Shown: piece after piece, positions 1 to 6,891 of the stretch
Numbering within the stretch: position 1 is the first letter of the stretch
Layout of the letters: the number at the start of each line of letters is the position of its first letter
Assembly: GCA_003506635.1 (NCBI GenBank)
Contig: DNZB01000177.1
Coordinates: 1-11,650 of the forward strand
DNA from: Parvularcula sp.
GTDB lineage: Bacteria; Pseudomonadota; Alphaproteobacteria; Caulobacterales; Parvularculaceae
Length of the DNA: 11,650 nucleotides
Direction: 5' to 3'
The notes under the pieces: model-generated
What the model saw: only the letters and a program-made list of their open reading frames with translations
Databases searched by the model: none
What the model was told of the DNA's origin: nothing
Translations under genes and position numbers: made by a program

Positions 1-591
1 GAAAATCAGTCGACGAGCCGCTATGAAATATCCGAAGTGAAAACCGAGACGGTCACGATGCCGGGCGCGCTGCGCCAGGTGCATGTCGCGGTCCTCATCA
101 ATGAACCGCCCGCCGTGAGCGATGATCCGGCCGCAGCGCCTGAAAAGCGCTCGCCTGAGGAGATCGAGGCGCTGAAAAAACTCGTCGCGGCGGCGGTCGG
201 GTTCAACGAAGCGCGCGGCGACGTCGTGACGATTGAGAGCATGGCGTTCGACCAGCCGGAACCTGCGGGCGAGACGGCGACGGATGGCGGCGTTCTCGAC
301 GTGGTCGGCGACAATCTCATGCCGATCCTCCAGCTTGCAATTCCGGCGATCGTGTCGCTGATCCTCGCGCTGTTCGTCTTGCGCCCGTTGCTGGCGACCA
401 CCAAGCCGGGCGCCGAGGCCGCGCCCGCGCCGCAGGGCGCAGCGCCGCAACTGGCCCCGGCGGCGGTCGCCGCGATTCCATTGACGCCGGCGACGCCGAT
501 CGACGAATTGCAGCGGATCGCCTCGGAACAACGTCCGGCGGCGTCCGCCGTTCTAAAAACCTGGCTTGAGCAATCGGAGCCGGCGCAATGA
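1..591 (+). CDS. fliF: Flagellar MS-ring protein FliF, C-terminal part (5' end outside window)
   Basis: The reading frame is open from base 1, so only the last 196 residues of FliF are present. FliF builds the MS ring in the inner membrane, the base on which rotor and export gate assemble. The visible part starts in the periplasmic domain with the family pattern YEISEVKTETVTMPGALRQ followed by VAVLIN. A single transmembrane helix is encoded at about 322-393 (PILQLAIPAIVSLILALFVL), followed by an Ala/Pro-rich linker. The cytoplasmic tail at about 499-579 (IDELQRIASEQRPAASAVLK, then TWLEQ) matches the FliF segment that docks onto the N-terminal domain of FliG. The stop codon overlaps the start of the next gene as ATGA, which suggests translational coupling. 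Identification rests on the order of these segments and on the following flagellar genes. Confidence 0.93.
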   Translation, partial: ENQSTSRYEISEVKTETVTMPGALRQVHVAVLINEPPAVSDDPAAAPEKRSPEEIEALKKLVAAAVGFNEARGDVVTIESMAFDQPEPAGETATDGGVLDVVGDNLMPILQLAIPAIVSLILALFVLRPLLATTKPGAEAAPAPQGAAPQLAPAAVAAIPLTPATPIDELQRIASEQRPAASAVLKTWLEQSEPAQ

Positions 592-1142
592 GACACCGCA
601 CGGCGATCCTTCCGGCGATCAACGGCGCCCCGGCGCTCGGGCCCGACGCAACGCCCGCGCCATCTGACTTCGAAACAGGGTATGCGGCGGGCGTCGAGGC
701 CAAATCCGGCGAAGTCGGGACAGCGCTCGCAGCGCTTGACGCCGCGCGGCTGGAGATCGAGAGCCGCGTCGCGACCCTTGAAGCGCAGTACCGCCGCCAA
801 TGCGCGGCGACGCTCGCCGAGATCATCAGCGCCGCCGCGCCCGCGATCTGCGAGGCCGCAGCGCGCGGCGCGATCGCTGAGATTTTCGACAGCGCGCCCG
901 GCGCAGCCGCGCCCCCGGAACTGACGCTTCGCGCCTCGCCTGATATTCTCGAGGCGATCAAGGGCGAGGTCGAGCCGGCGCAAGCGGCGCTGTTCACGAT
1001 CGACGACGCGCTCGCGCCCGGATCGCTCGAAGCGCGTTGGCGCGACGGCGGCCTTGATTGCGACGTCGGGCGATCGCTTTTCGCCATCGTCGAATTCCTG
1101 AACGCGCAAAGCGCGCCGCAAGCCGAGGAGCATCAGTCATGA
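588..1142 (+). CDS. fliH: FliH-like flagellar export ATPase stator/regulator
   Basis: This 184-residue protein is Ala-rich and has no membrane segment. Its layout fits FliH/YscL: a short variable N-terminus, a helical region at about residues 35-105 (GEVGTALAALDAARLEIESR onward), and a compact alpha/beta C-terminal part. The C-terminal part contains a LTLRASPDILEAIKGE strand-helix unit and ends ARWRDGGLDCDVGRSLFAIV. FliH links the export ATPase FliI to the C ring through FliN and regulates ATP hydrolysis. The neighbouring fliN directly downstream supports this. It is shorter than the enteric protein (about 230 residues). The start is chosen because the ATG overlaps the fliF stop (ATGA) and has GGAG 8 nt upstream. 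Sequence identity to any FliH is likely low, so the call rests on architecture and position. No fliI is visible in the window. Confidence 0.75.
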   Translation: MRHRTAILPAINGAPALGPDATPAPSDFETGYAAGVEAKSGEVGTALAALDAARLEIESRVATLEAQYRRQCAATLAEIISAAAPAICEAAARGAIAEIFDSAPGAAAPPELTLRASPDILEAIKGEVEPAQAALFTIDDALAPGSLEARWRDGGLDCDVGRSLFAIVEFLNAQSAPQAEEHQS

Positions 1143-1450
1143 CGCAGGCCCCTGACGCCGATGAAGTTTACGCCGAAACGCCGGACGCCGCCCGTGCCGG
1201 AGGCGCGGCGGCGCTGCTTGCGATGCCGGTCACCATCGCGGTGTCGGTCGGCAAGGCGCGCGCCACGATCGAAGAGCTGCTGGCGATCGGACCAAAATCC
1301 GTCCTGACGCTCGAATCGAAAATCGACGATCCTGTCGATCTTCTCGTCGGCGAGCGCGTCATCGCGCGCGGGCGCCTTGTCGACCTTGGCGAGGCCGGCG
1401 CCTTCGGCGTCGAAATCATCGAACTCGCCGGCGCGGCGGACGCCGCCTGA
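1139..1450 (+). CDS. fliN: Flagellar motor switch protein FliN
   Basis: This 103-residue protein is almost entirely one SpoA (FliN/FliM C-terminal) domain. The family pattern is clear: LLAMPVTIAVSVGKARATIE, ELLAIGPKSVLTLES, DDPVDLLVGERVIARGRLVD, FGVEIIEL. FliN forms the bottom of the cytoplasmic C ring together with FliM and docks FliH and the export ATPase. The start at 1139 overlaps the fliH stop (ATGA) and is preceded by GAGGAG with 8 nt spacing, which excludes the longer in-frame extension to 1058 that would overlap fliH. The N-terminus before the SpoA domain is short (about 25 residues) and acidic. The next gene, fliP, follows after 6 bp. Confidence 0.92.
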   Translation: MTQAPDADEVYAETPDAARAGGAAALLAMPVTIAVSVGKARATIEELLAIGPKSVLTLESKIDDPVDLLVGERVIARGRLVDLGEAGAFGVEIIELAGAADAA

Positions 1451-1456
1451 ACGCAT

Positions 1457-2182
1457 ATGAAATCCTTCGTGAAAAGACTGGCGGCGACGGGCGCGGTTTT
1501 CGCCCTGCTGATCGGCCCGGCGGCTGCGCAAACCCTTACGCCGGACCTCGGCGCCGGGCTTTCCGAGCGCATCATCCAGATCTTCCTCACCGTCACGGTC
1601 CTGAGCCTTGCGCCCGGCATCGCGATGATGGCGACGAGCCTTCCTTTCATCGTCATCGCGCTGTCAATCATGCGGCAGGGCCTCGGGCTGCAACACGCGC
1701 CGCCGAACATGCTGATCATGGGGCTTGCGCTGTTCCTGACGTTCTTCGTCATGGAGCCGGTGTTCGCCGAAGCGTGGAGCGCGGGGCTTGAACCCCTTGC
1801 GCGCAAGGAGCTGACGGAAAAGGAAGCGTTCGAAAAAACGCTCGCGCCGTTCAAGGCGTTCATGAGCGCCCGCATTGAGTCCGAAGCGCTGTCGACGCTG
1901 GCGGAAGCAAGGGGCCTCGACGCCGGCGCGCTGGCGCAACCGGACCTTGCGCTGCTCGTTCCGTCCTTCATCCTTTCCGAGATCCAGCGCGCGTTCGAGG
2001 TTGGTTTCGTCATCCTGCTGCCGTTCCTGATCATCGACCTGATCGTCGCGTCGGTCCTTATGGCGATGGGCATGCTGATGGTGCCGCCGTCGATCGTGTC
2101 GCTGCCCTTCAAGCTCAGCTTTTTCATCATGACGAACGGCTGGGTCGCCGTTTCCGGCGCGCTGGTAAGGTCTTACGCATGA
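1457..2182 (+). CDS. fliP: Flagellar type III export gate protein FliP
   Basis: FliP is an inner-membrane subunit of the export gate (the FliP/FliQ/FliR channel) that passes rod, hook and filament subunits. The 241-residue length is normal. Residues 1-25 form a cleavable signal peptide (KSFVKR, hydrophobic core, PAAA-Q). Family signatures are present: RQGLGLQHAPPNMLIMGLAL and FLTFFVMEPV at about residues 73-102, then LVPSFILSEIQRAFEVGF, LLPFLIIDLIVASVLMAMGM and MVPPSIVSLPFKL toward the C-terminus. One oddity is that the TSFTRI segment of most FliP proteins reads TSLPFI (residues 60-65), so the usual arginine is absent. The start lies 6 bp after the fliN stop. The stop overlaps the fliG start as ATGA. 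Confidence 0.96.
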   Translation: MKSFVKRLAATGAVFALLIGPAAAQTLTPDLGAGLSERIIQIFLTVTVLSLAPGIAMMATSLPFIVIALSIMRQGLGLQHAPPNMLIMGLALFLTFFVMEPVFAEAWSAGLEPLARKELTEKEAFEKTLAPFKAFMSARIESEALSTLAEARGLDAGALAQPDLALLVPSFILSEIQRAFEVGFVILLPFLIIDLIVASVLMAMGMLMVPPSIVSLPFKLSFFIMTNGWVAVSGALVRSYA

Positions 2183-3225
2183 AAAATTCGCTCGCGACGC
2201 TTACGCCGCCGAGGCATGCGCCGCTGACGCCCGCGCAAAAGGCGGCGATCGTGCTCGCCACGTTGCCGCGCGAGATCGCCGCCGCGATCGTCGCCGACAT
2301 CGACGATGCCCATCTCGCCGCCGTGGTCCGTGCGGTCAGCGAAATGCGCGCCGCCACCCCGCAAGCGCGGATCGCCGCCGCGCAGGAATTCATCGCCGAA
2401 GTGCTGCGCCGTCAGGAGGAATTGCCGGCCGGCCCGTCGGAAGCGAGCCGTCTTCTCGCCGAGATCGCCGATTCGGCGCGCGTCGAGCGGGTAATGGCCG
2501 CGATGGCGCCGGCAGGCGCGAATACAGGCGATCTGTGGCGAAAGGCCGCCGCGCTGCCGGCCGGCCGGATCGTCGAATTCCTGCAGGGCCAGCGCTTGCA
2601 GACCGCGGCGGCGATCGTGTCGAGCCTTCCTGCGGCGCCGGCGGCGGAAGTCCTTGCCGCCGCGCCGGCCGACTTCAGCAAGGCGCTTGCGGCCGCGATC
2701 GCCCGCCAGGAAAAGCCCGATGACGCGACATGCGACGCGATCGCGCGCGCAATCGAAGCAGAGCTGCTCAGCGCGCCTGCGCCTGCAAGCGCCGGCCCCG
2801 TCGCATCGGCGCCTTTCGTCGATATTCTCGATTTGCTTCCAGCCGCACTGCGCGAAGCGCTGATCGATCATATCAGCGCCAGCGACGAGCCCATGGCGGC
2901 CGCGATCCGGGGCACGTTGCTGACGTTTCAGATCCTGCCCGAACGCCTTAATGAAGTCGCCGTCGCCGCGCTTGTCCGCACCGCCGAGCGCGCGGTGCTG
3001 ATGCAGGCGCTGAAACTCGGCGAAACAAACGCGCCGGCGACCAACGAGTTCCTGCTCGCCAATATGTCAAAACGCATGGCCGATCAGCTGCGCGAAGAGC
3101 TTGCGGCGCTGGAGCCGACCTCCGAGGCGGATGGCGAGGCCGCACAGCGCGCCATCGTCGGCGCCGTCAAGGCGCTTGAAAAATCCGGCGAGATCAAGCT
3201 CAACCGGCCCAAACCGTCTGCGTGA
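2179..3225 (+). CDS. fliG: Divergent flagellar motor switch protein FliG
   Basis: FliG is the C-ring protein that binds FliF, contacts FliM and receives torque from MotA. The protein has 348 residues, close to the family norm. The N-terminal domain begins LTPAQKAAIVLATLPREIAA (residues 16-35), as in FliG. The middle domain has VEFLQGQRLQTAAAIVSSLP (132-151), where the usual EHPQT/R motif reads QRLQT. The C-terminal domain has ILDLL, the TLLTF hinge (246-250), ALKLGE (277-282), FLLANMSKRMADQLREELAA (291-310) and a tail ending GEIKL. By alignment to E. coli FliG, torque residues K264, R281, D288 and D289 correspond to K279, R299, E306 and E307, while R297 is replaced by Ser315. The start overlaps the fliP stop (ATGA) with AAGG 8 nt upstream. 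Its place after fliP, not next to fliF, is unusual. Confidence 0.87.
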   Translation: MKNSLATLTPPRHAPLTPAQKAAIVLATLPREIAAAIVADIDDAHLAAVVRAVSEMRAATPQARIAAAQEFIAEVLRRQEELPAGPSEASRLLAEIADSARVERVMAAMAPAGANTGDLWRKAAALPAGRIVEFLQGQRLQTAAAIVSSLPAAPAAEVLAAAPADFSKALAAAIARQEKPDDATCDAIARAIEAELLSAPAPASAGPVASAPFVDILDLLPAALREALIDHISASDEPMAAAIRGTLLTFQILPERLNEVAVAALVRTAERAVLMQALKLGETNAPATNEFLLANMSKRMADQLREELAALEPTSEADGEAAQRAIVGAVKALEKSGEIKLNRPKPSA

Positions 3226-3274
3226 TTACGGAATCAGTCCCGACGCGCCCATCCGTTCGCCTTCGCGCCGCCTT

Positions 3275-3303
3275 GGCGGAAAAACGGTATCCGGCTTTCC
3301 GCC
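3275..3303. repeat. 29-bp palindromic element between convergent fliG and flgI
   Basis: The arms GGCGGAAA (3275-3282) and TTTCCGCC (3296-3303) are perfect inverted repeats. A nested CGG/CCG pair (3285-3287 and 3291-3293) lies around TAT. The hairpin sits in the 85-bp gap where the two operons converge, a place expected to hold a bidirectional terminator. There is no clear T run on either side, so an intrinsic terminator is not proven. A shorter overlapping alternative, CCGCCttGGCGG (3268-3279), also exists. From memory, GGCGGAAAACCGG-like palindromes recur between alphaproteobacterial genes, so it may be a REP-like unit. Confidence 0.6.
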
Positions 3304-3310
3304 CGGCGCT

Positions 3311-4411
3311 TTAAATGACCACGAGCTCGGCGTGAAGCGCGCCTGACGCCTTGATGGCTGTGAGGATGTCGATGAGATCGCTTGGCCCCACGCCGAGCGC
3401 GTTGAGCCCCTCGATGAGGTCGCCGAGCGCAATATTGTCCTCGACGATGCCGATCTTGTCGGCGCGCGTCTCGCCGATCTCGATATCGGTGCGCGGCACG
3501 ACGATCGTCTCGCCGTTGCGCGAGAACGGATTGGGCTGCGAAACGACAGGGTTCTCCCGCACCGAGATCGACAGACCGCCTTGCGTCACCGCAAAGCGCG
3601 AGATGCGCACATCAGCGCCGATGACCACCGTGCCGGACTTCTGATCGATGACGACGCGCGCCCGCGCCTCAGGCTCGATGCGAAGATTTTCGATTTTTGC
3701 GACGGCCTGCACGGGTGATAGACCGGCGCGCGCAAGATCGACGTCGATCGTGCCTGGGTCGAGAACGGCGGCGGCGCCCAGTCCGAGCGCGGCGTTGATC
3801 GCAGCCTCGGCCCGCATCGCGGTCGTCACGTCCGGCGACTTCACCGAAAGCCTGAGACGTTTCAGCGACGCGAATTCAAATCCCGCTTCGCGTTCGACCC
3901 GTGCGCCTTCCGGAATCGCGCCGGTCGTCGGCGCCCCGAACGAGACGGAGGCCGCCTGGCCTTCCGCCGCGACGCCGCCGCCGAGGATCGGCCCTTGCGC
4001 GACGGCGTAGGTTTCGCCGTCGCCGGCGCGCAGCGGCGTCATGATAAGCGTGCCGCCGAGGAGGCTCGCAGCGTCACCGATCGCCGCGACATTGACGTCG
4101 ATCTGCATCCCCGTCCGCGCGAAGGGCGGCAATTTGGCGGTGACGATCACCGCCGCGACATTGCGGGAGCTGAAGTTTTCGCCCTGGACGTTGACGCCGA
4201 GCCGTTCGAGCAGGCCGGCGAAGATCTCTTGCGTATAGGGCGCATTCCTGATGCCGTCGCCGGTGCCGTCGAGGCCGACGACAAGGCCGTAGCCGACGAG
4301 ATCGTTCGAGCGCACGCCCTCGATTTCCACGACGTCCTTGAGGCGCACTTCCCCGGCGGCGGGGCTGATCGCCGCGAGGCACGCGGCGATGATCGAAGTC
4401 GCAACTCTCAT
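3311..4411 (-). CDS. flgI: Flagellar P-ring protein FlgI
   Basis: FlgI forms the P ring, a periplasmic bushing around the distal rod in the peptidoglycan layer. The protein has 366 residues, the usual family length. Residues 1-20 are a Sec signal peptide with likely cleavage after AISPAAG. The mature part shows strong family signatures: VRLKDVVEIEGVRSNDLVGY, GLVVGLDGTGDG, a central TGAIPEGARVERE, VDVRISRF-like strand pairs (VVIGADVRISRF), and the C-terminal LNALGVGPSDLIDILTAIKA with SGALHAELVVI. The start is fixed by GAGG 7 nt upstream and by a 4-bp gap to the flgL stop. It is the last gene of the minus-strand operon motB-flgE-flgK-flgL-flgI. Its dedicated chaperone FlgA and the L-ring FlgH are not in the window. 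Confidence 0.97.
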   Translation of the reverse strand: MRVATSIIAACLAAISPAAGEVRLKDVVEIEGVRSNDLVGYGLVVGLDGTGDGIRNAPYTQEIFAGLLERLGVNVQGENFSSRNVAAVIVTAKLPPFARTGMQIDVNVAAIGDAASLLGGTLIMTPLRAGDGETYAVAQGPILGGGVAAEGQAASVSFGAPTTGAIPEGARVEREAGFEFASLKRLRLSVKSPDVTTAMRAEAAINAALGLGAAAVLDPGTIDVDLARAGLSPVQAVAKIENLRIEPEARARVVIDQKSGTVVIGADVRISRFAVTQGGLSISVRENPVVSQPNPFSRNGETIVVPRTDIEIGETRADKIGIVEDNIALGDLIEGLNALGVGPSDLIDILTAIKASGALHAELVVI

Positions 4412-4415
4412 CGCC

Positions 4416-5417
4416 TCACCTCAGGAAATTGGCGAGGGTGAGCTGCGACAGCCGCGATGTCGCCACCAGGGACGCATTGAGCTGCGCCTCAAGCGCTTGA
4501 AGCCGCGTCGCGGCGTCGAGCGGATCGCGCGCCGTCGCCGCATTATAGGCTTCGGTCAGCGCCGCCTCCTCGTCGTCGAGGCCGGTCAGCGCTTCGGCCG
4601 CGCGCCGTTCTTCAACGCCGATGTCGGTGCGGCGCGCGATCAGCCCGTCGGTCCCGTCAAGACTGACAGCGCCCGCCGATGAAAGCGCGCCGTCGCGGAG
4701 CGCTGACGGGGGCGCAGCGCCCGCGGCCGCGATGACGGCAAGACCGCGCAGCACGTCGCGGATCGACGGATCGTCGGCGCGCGCGGTGAATGCGCCGCGC
4801 TCGCCGCCCGCGATCTCGATCGACGGCGCTGGTCCTGCGCCGCCCCGATAGATCGTCGTCTGAAATCCGCCGGCGGGGTCGTCGAAATAGAAGTCGAGCG
4901 CGGCGTCGAGGGCCGCGGCGTCCGCGGCCCCGGCGTAGATCGCCTCGACATCGGCGATCAGCGCATCAGCGCCGGCGAGCGGCGGGCGGTCTGTCGCGTC
5001 GCCCGAGAACAGGAATTGTCCGGCGACCTTGATGTTGAGGTTCGAGAAGGCGGCCTCGACCCGGCTCCGCGCTTCGAGCGCTGCGGTCGCCAGCGCCGCA
5101 TTGTCGCCGCGGCCATTGGCGGCGAGCGCGTCCGTGGCGAGCGGCCGCGCGCCTTCGTCGATCGCCGAAAGAGCGCGCTGCGAAGCGGCGGCGACAAGAT
5201 CGGCCTGTTGTAGCCCTTGCCGGCGCACTGCGATCGCGTCGAGCGCGGCCCGCAGCGACGACGCCTCGCCGATGCGGCCGCCGAGCGCCGCCGGCAGATC
5301 GGCGAGGCGGCCCGTCGACAATTCGATGCGCGCCGTCTCGCTGTCGCGCCGCAAAGAGGCGGAAGCCGTCGCGAAGCGTTGAGCGGTCAGAAGGGTCGGC
5401 GGCCCGACGGTTCTCAT
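4416..5417 (-). CDS. flgL: Hook-filament junction protein FlgL (HAP3)
   Basis: FlgL is the second junction protein between hook and filament and is secreted through the flagellar export apparatus. The 333-residue protein has the flagellin-like paired terminal helices. At the N-terminus, LLTAQRFATASASLRRDSET is followed by ELSTGRLADLPAALGG. At the C-terminus, DAATRLQALEAQLNASLVAT is followed by SRLSQLTLANFLR. The middle carries GQFLFSGDATDRPPL, the typical FlgL core motif (FLFSG...). There is no signal peptide, as expected for a type III substrate. The gene starts directly at the flgK stop (TAA followed at once by ATG), with GGAG 6 nt upstream inside flgK. It is distinguished from flagellin by length, by FLFSG and by its position after flgK. 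Confidence 0.93.
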   Translation of the reverse strand: MRTVGPPTLLTAQRFATASASLRRDSETARIELSTGRLADLPAALGGRIGEASSLRAALDAIAVRRQGLQQADLVAAASQRALSAIDEGARPLATDALAANGRGDNAALATAALEARSRVEAAFSNLNIKVAGQFLFSGDATDRPPLAGADALIADVEAIYAGAADAAALDAALDFYFDDPAGGFQTTIYRGGAGPAPSIEIAGGERGAFTARADDPSIRDVLRGLAVIAAAGAAPPSALRDGALSSAGAVSLDGTDGLIARRTDIGVEERRAAEALTGLDDEEAALTEAYNAATARDPLDAATRLQALEAQLNASLVATSRLSQLTLANFLR

Positions 5418-6872
5418 TTAAAGCTCCGTCAACTGATCGATCAGCCGGCCCGCCACTTCGATGACGCGGGCGTTGGCGGCGTAGGCTTGTTCGACAAGAA
5501 GAAGCTGTTGCAGCTCCGCATCCGTATCGACGCCGGTCTCGCCGAGTTCAGCTTCGGCGAGCGCGTCGCGAAACGCGGCGGACCCGGCGGCGTCGCCCTC
5601 AAAGGCGGCGCGCGCCGCGCCGCGCAAGGCGACCACCGCGCCGGCGGCGTCGACCGCGGACAACAAGCGTCCGTCCGAAAAGGCCGCAGCCTGCGGCGCG
5701 TCGAGCGCGCCCACAAGATCGACGAGTAGCGCGTTCGATCCAGCCGGCCCCGAGACTGTCGCGTAAAGACCATCGCGCAGGCGATAAGGTTCGCCGCCCT
5801 GATCGGGGTCGACAGCGGCGTTGAGGCGCAAGCGGCCGGCGAGCCCCGCGACGAAGGGATCGGCGCGCGCGGCGCCCGCATCGGTGAAAAGTCCCGGCGC
5901 CCCCGGCGCCGCGGTCGGATCAAGGCCCGGCGCGGCGAAGCGGTCGATGAGGTCCGCCGCGAAAGCGTCGAGATCGCCGGAGGCTTCAACTGCGATCTTG
6001 TCGCGCACGGCGAAGTGTCCGGCGATCGAGCCGCCGGCGGGGCCGCGCGCAGCGGCGCCTGGCGTGATGTCGACGCCGTCGACCGACAGGCCGGAAAGCG
6101 CCCCATTCGCAAAGGTCTGGTCCGCCGTGATGATCGGGCGCGCCGTAAAGCTCAGCTGGCGCGCTTGGCCCGCGAGTAGCGGCGCGCCTTCAAGGGTGAT
6201 GAGATCGACCTTGCCGTTCTCGCGCGCGAGCGTACGCACCGGGATCGCGCGATTGACGACGTCGATTTCACGATCACGCTCGTCAAGCAGCGCGCTTGCG
6301 TCGCGACTGGCGCTCGAGGCGCGTTCGATCTGGGTGTTGAGCGCTTCAATCCGCGCCAGCGAGGCGTTGACGCGCGCCACGTCCGCAGCGATGGAACGGT
6401 CCGCTTCGGCGCGGATCGTCTGCAGCGACGCAGACAGCGTGTTGATGGCCGAAACGGCCTGCTTGGCGCTCGCGACCGTGACCCGCTGCGCCGCTGCATT
6501 CGCGGGCTGGTTCGCAAGATCGCGAAGCGCGCGGTCGAAGGCGGAGAATCGCGAGACGAGCGAGCTTGCATCCTCCGGTCCGCCGAAAAGGCTGCTGATG
6601 CGCGCGGCGGCGGCGCTTGCGGCTTCGTCCCGCGCCGCCGGGCCGTCGGCGGCGCGCCGCTCGGCCGTCAGGGCGGGCGACGTCGCACGATCAACGCCTG
6701 CGACGCGAACGCCGGCGCCCGCCCCGGCGACGGTGCGCTCGGCGAGCGAAATGTCGCGCCGGGCGTAACCGGGGGTCAGCGCGTTGGCGATGTTCTGCGA
6801 GACGAGGCCCGCCTGGCGCGAGGCGGCGCCGAGGCCGGAAGTCGCGTTCGAGAGCGCCTGCGAGATCGACAT
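5418..6872 (-). CDS. flgK: Hook-filament junction protein FlgK (HAP1)
   Basis: FlgK is the first junction protein added at the hook tip. It has 484 residues. The N-terminus carries the axial-protein signature (SISQALSNATSGLGAASRQ, then GLVSQNIANALTPGYARRDI). The C-terminus has the matching helix ETGVDTDAELQQLLLVEQAY, then AANARVIEVAGRLIDQLTEL. A long helical stretch at about residues 120-200 (KQAVSAINTLSASLQTIRAE, then NTQIERA) is typical of the FlgK D1 domain. The conserved ALLDERDREID is also present at about residues 190-205. It lacks a cleavable signal. GGAG at 6879-6882 (minus strand) is 6 nt before the ATG. The gene lies 19 bp after flgE and abuts flgL. Its size is close to alphaproteobacterial FlgK and smaller than the enteric form. 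Confidence 0.95.
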   Translation of the reverse strand: MSISQALSNATSGLGAASRQAGLVSQNIANALTPGYARRDISLAERTVAGAGAGVRVAGVDRATSPALTAERRAADGPAARDEAASAAAARISSLFGGPEDASSLVSRFSAFDRALRDLANQPANAAAQRVTVASAKQAVSAINTLSASLQTIRAEADRSIAADVARVNASLARIEALNTQIERASSASRDASALLDERDREIDVVNRAIPVRTLARENGKVDLITLEGAPLLAGQARQLSFTARPIITADQTFANGALSGLSVDGVDITPGAAARGPAGGSIAGHFAVRDKIAVEASGDLDAFAADLIDRFAAPGLDPTAAPGAPGLFTDAGAARADPFVAGLAGRLRLNAAVDPDQGGEPYRLRDGLYATVSGPAGSNALLVDLVGALDAPQAAAFSDGRLLSAVDAAGAVVALRGAARAAFEGDAAGSAAFRDALAEAELGETGVDTDAELQQLLLVEQAYAANARVIEVAGRLIDQLTEL

Positions 6873-6878
6873 CGGCCG

Positions 6879-6882
6879 CTCC
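6879..6882 (-). promoter_or_regulatory. Shine-Dalgarno GGAG of flgK
   Basis: On the minus strand GGAG lies 6 nt before the flgK ATG, inside the 19-bp flgE-flgK gap. It fixes the flgK start. Confidence 0.7.
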
Positions 6883-6891
6883 TATCGTCTG

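Noticed and set aside
21..1133. Long minus-strand open frame (about 370 codons) opposite fliF and fliH
   Set aside because: Arg/Ala-rich translation with no family signature, lying fully opposite two well supported genes. This is the usual shadow frame in GC-rich DNA.
1168..2130. Minus-strand open frame of about 320 codons opposite fliN and fliP
   Set aside because: Low-complexity Ser/Ala/Arg translation and no ribosome site. fliN and fliP on the plus strand are unambiguous.
5821..6768. Plus-strand open frame of about 315 codons opposite flgK
   Set aside because: Ser/Arg/Ala-rich shadow of flgK with no recognisable domain.
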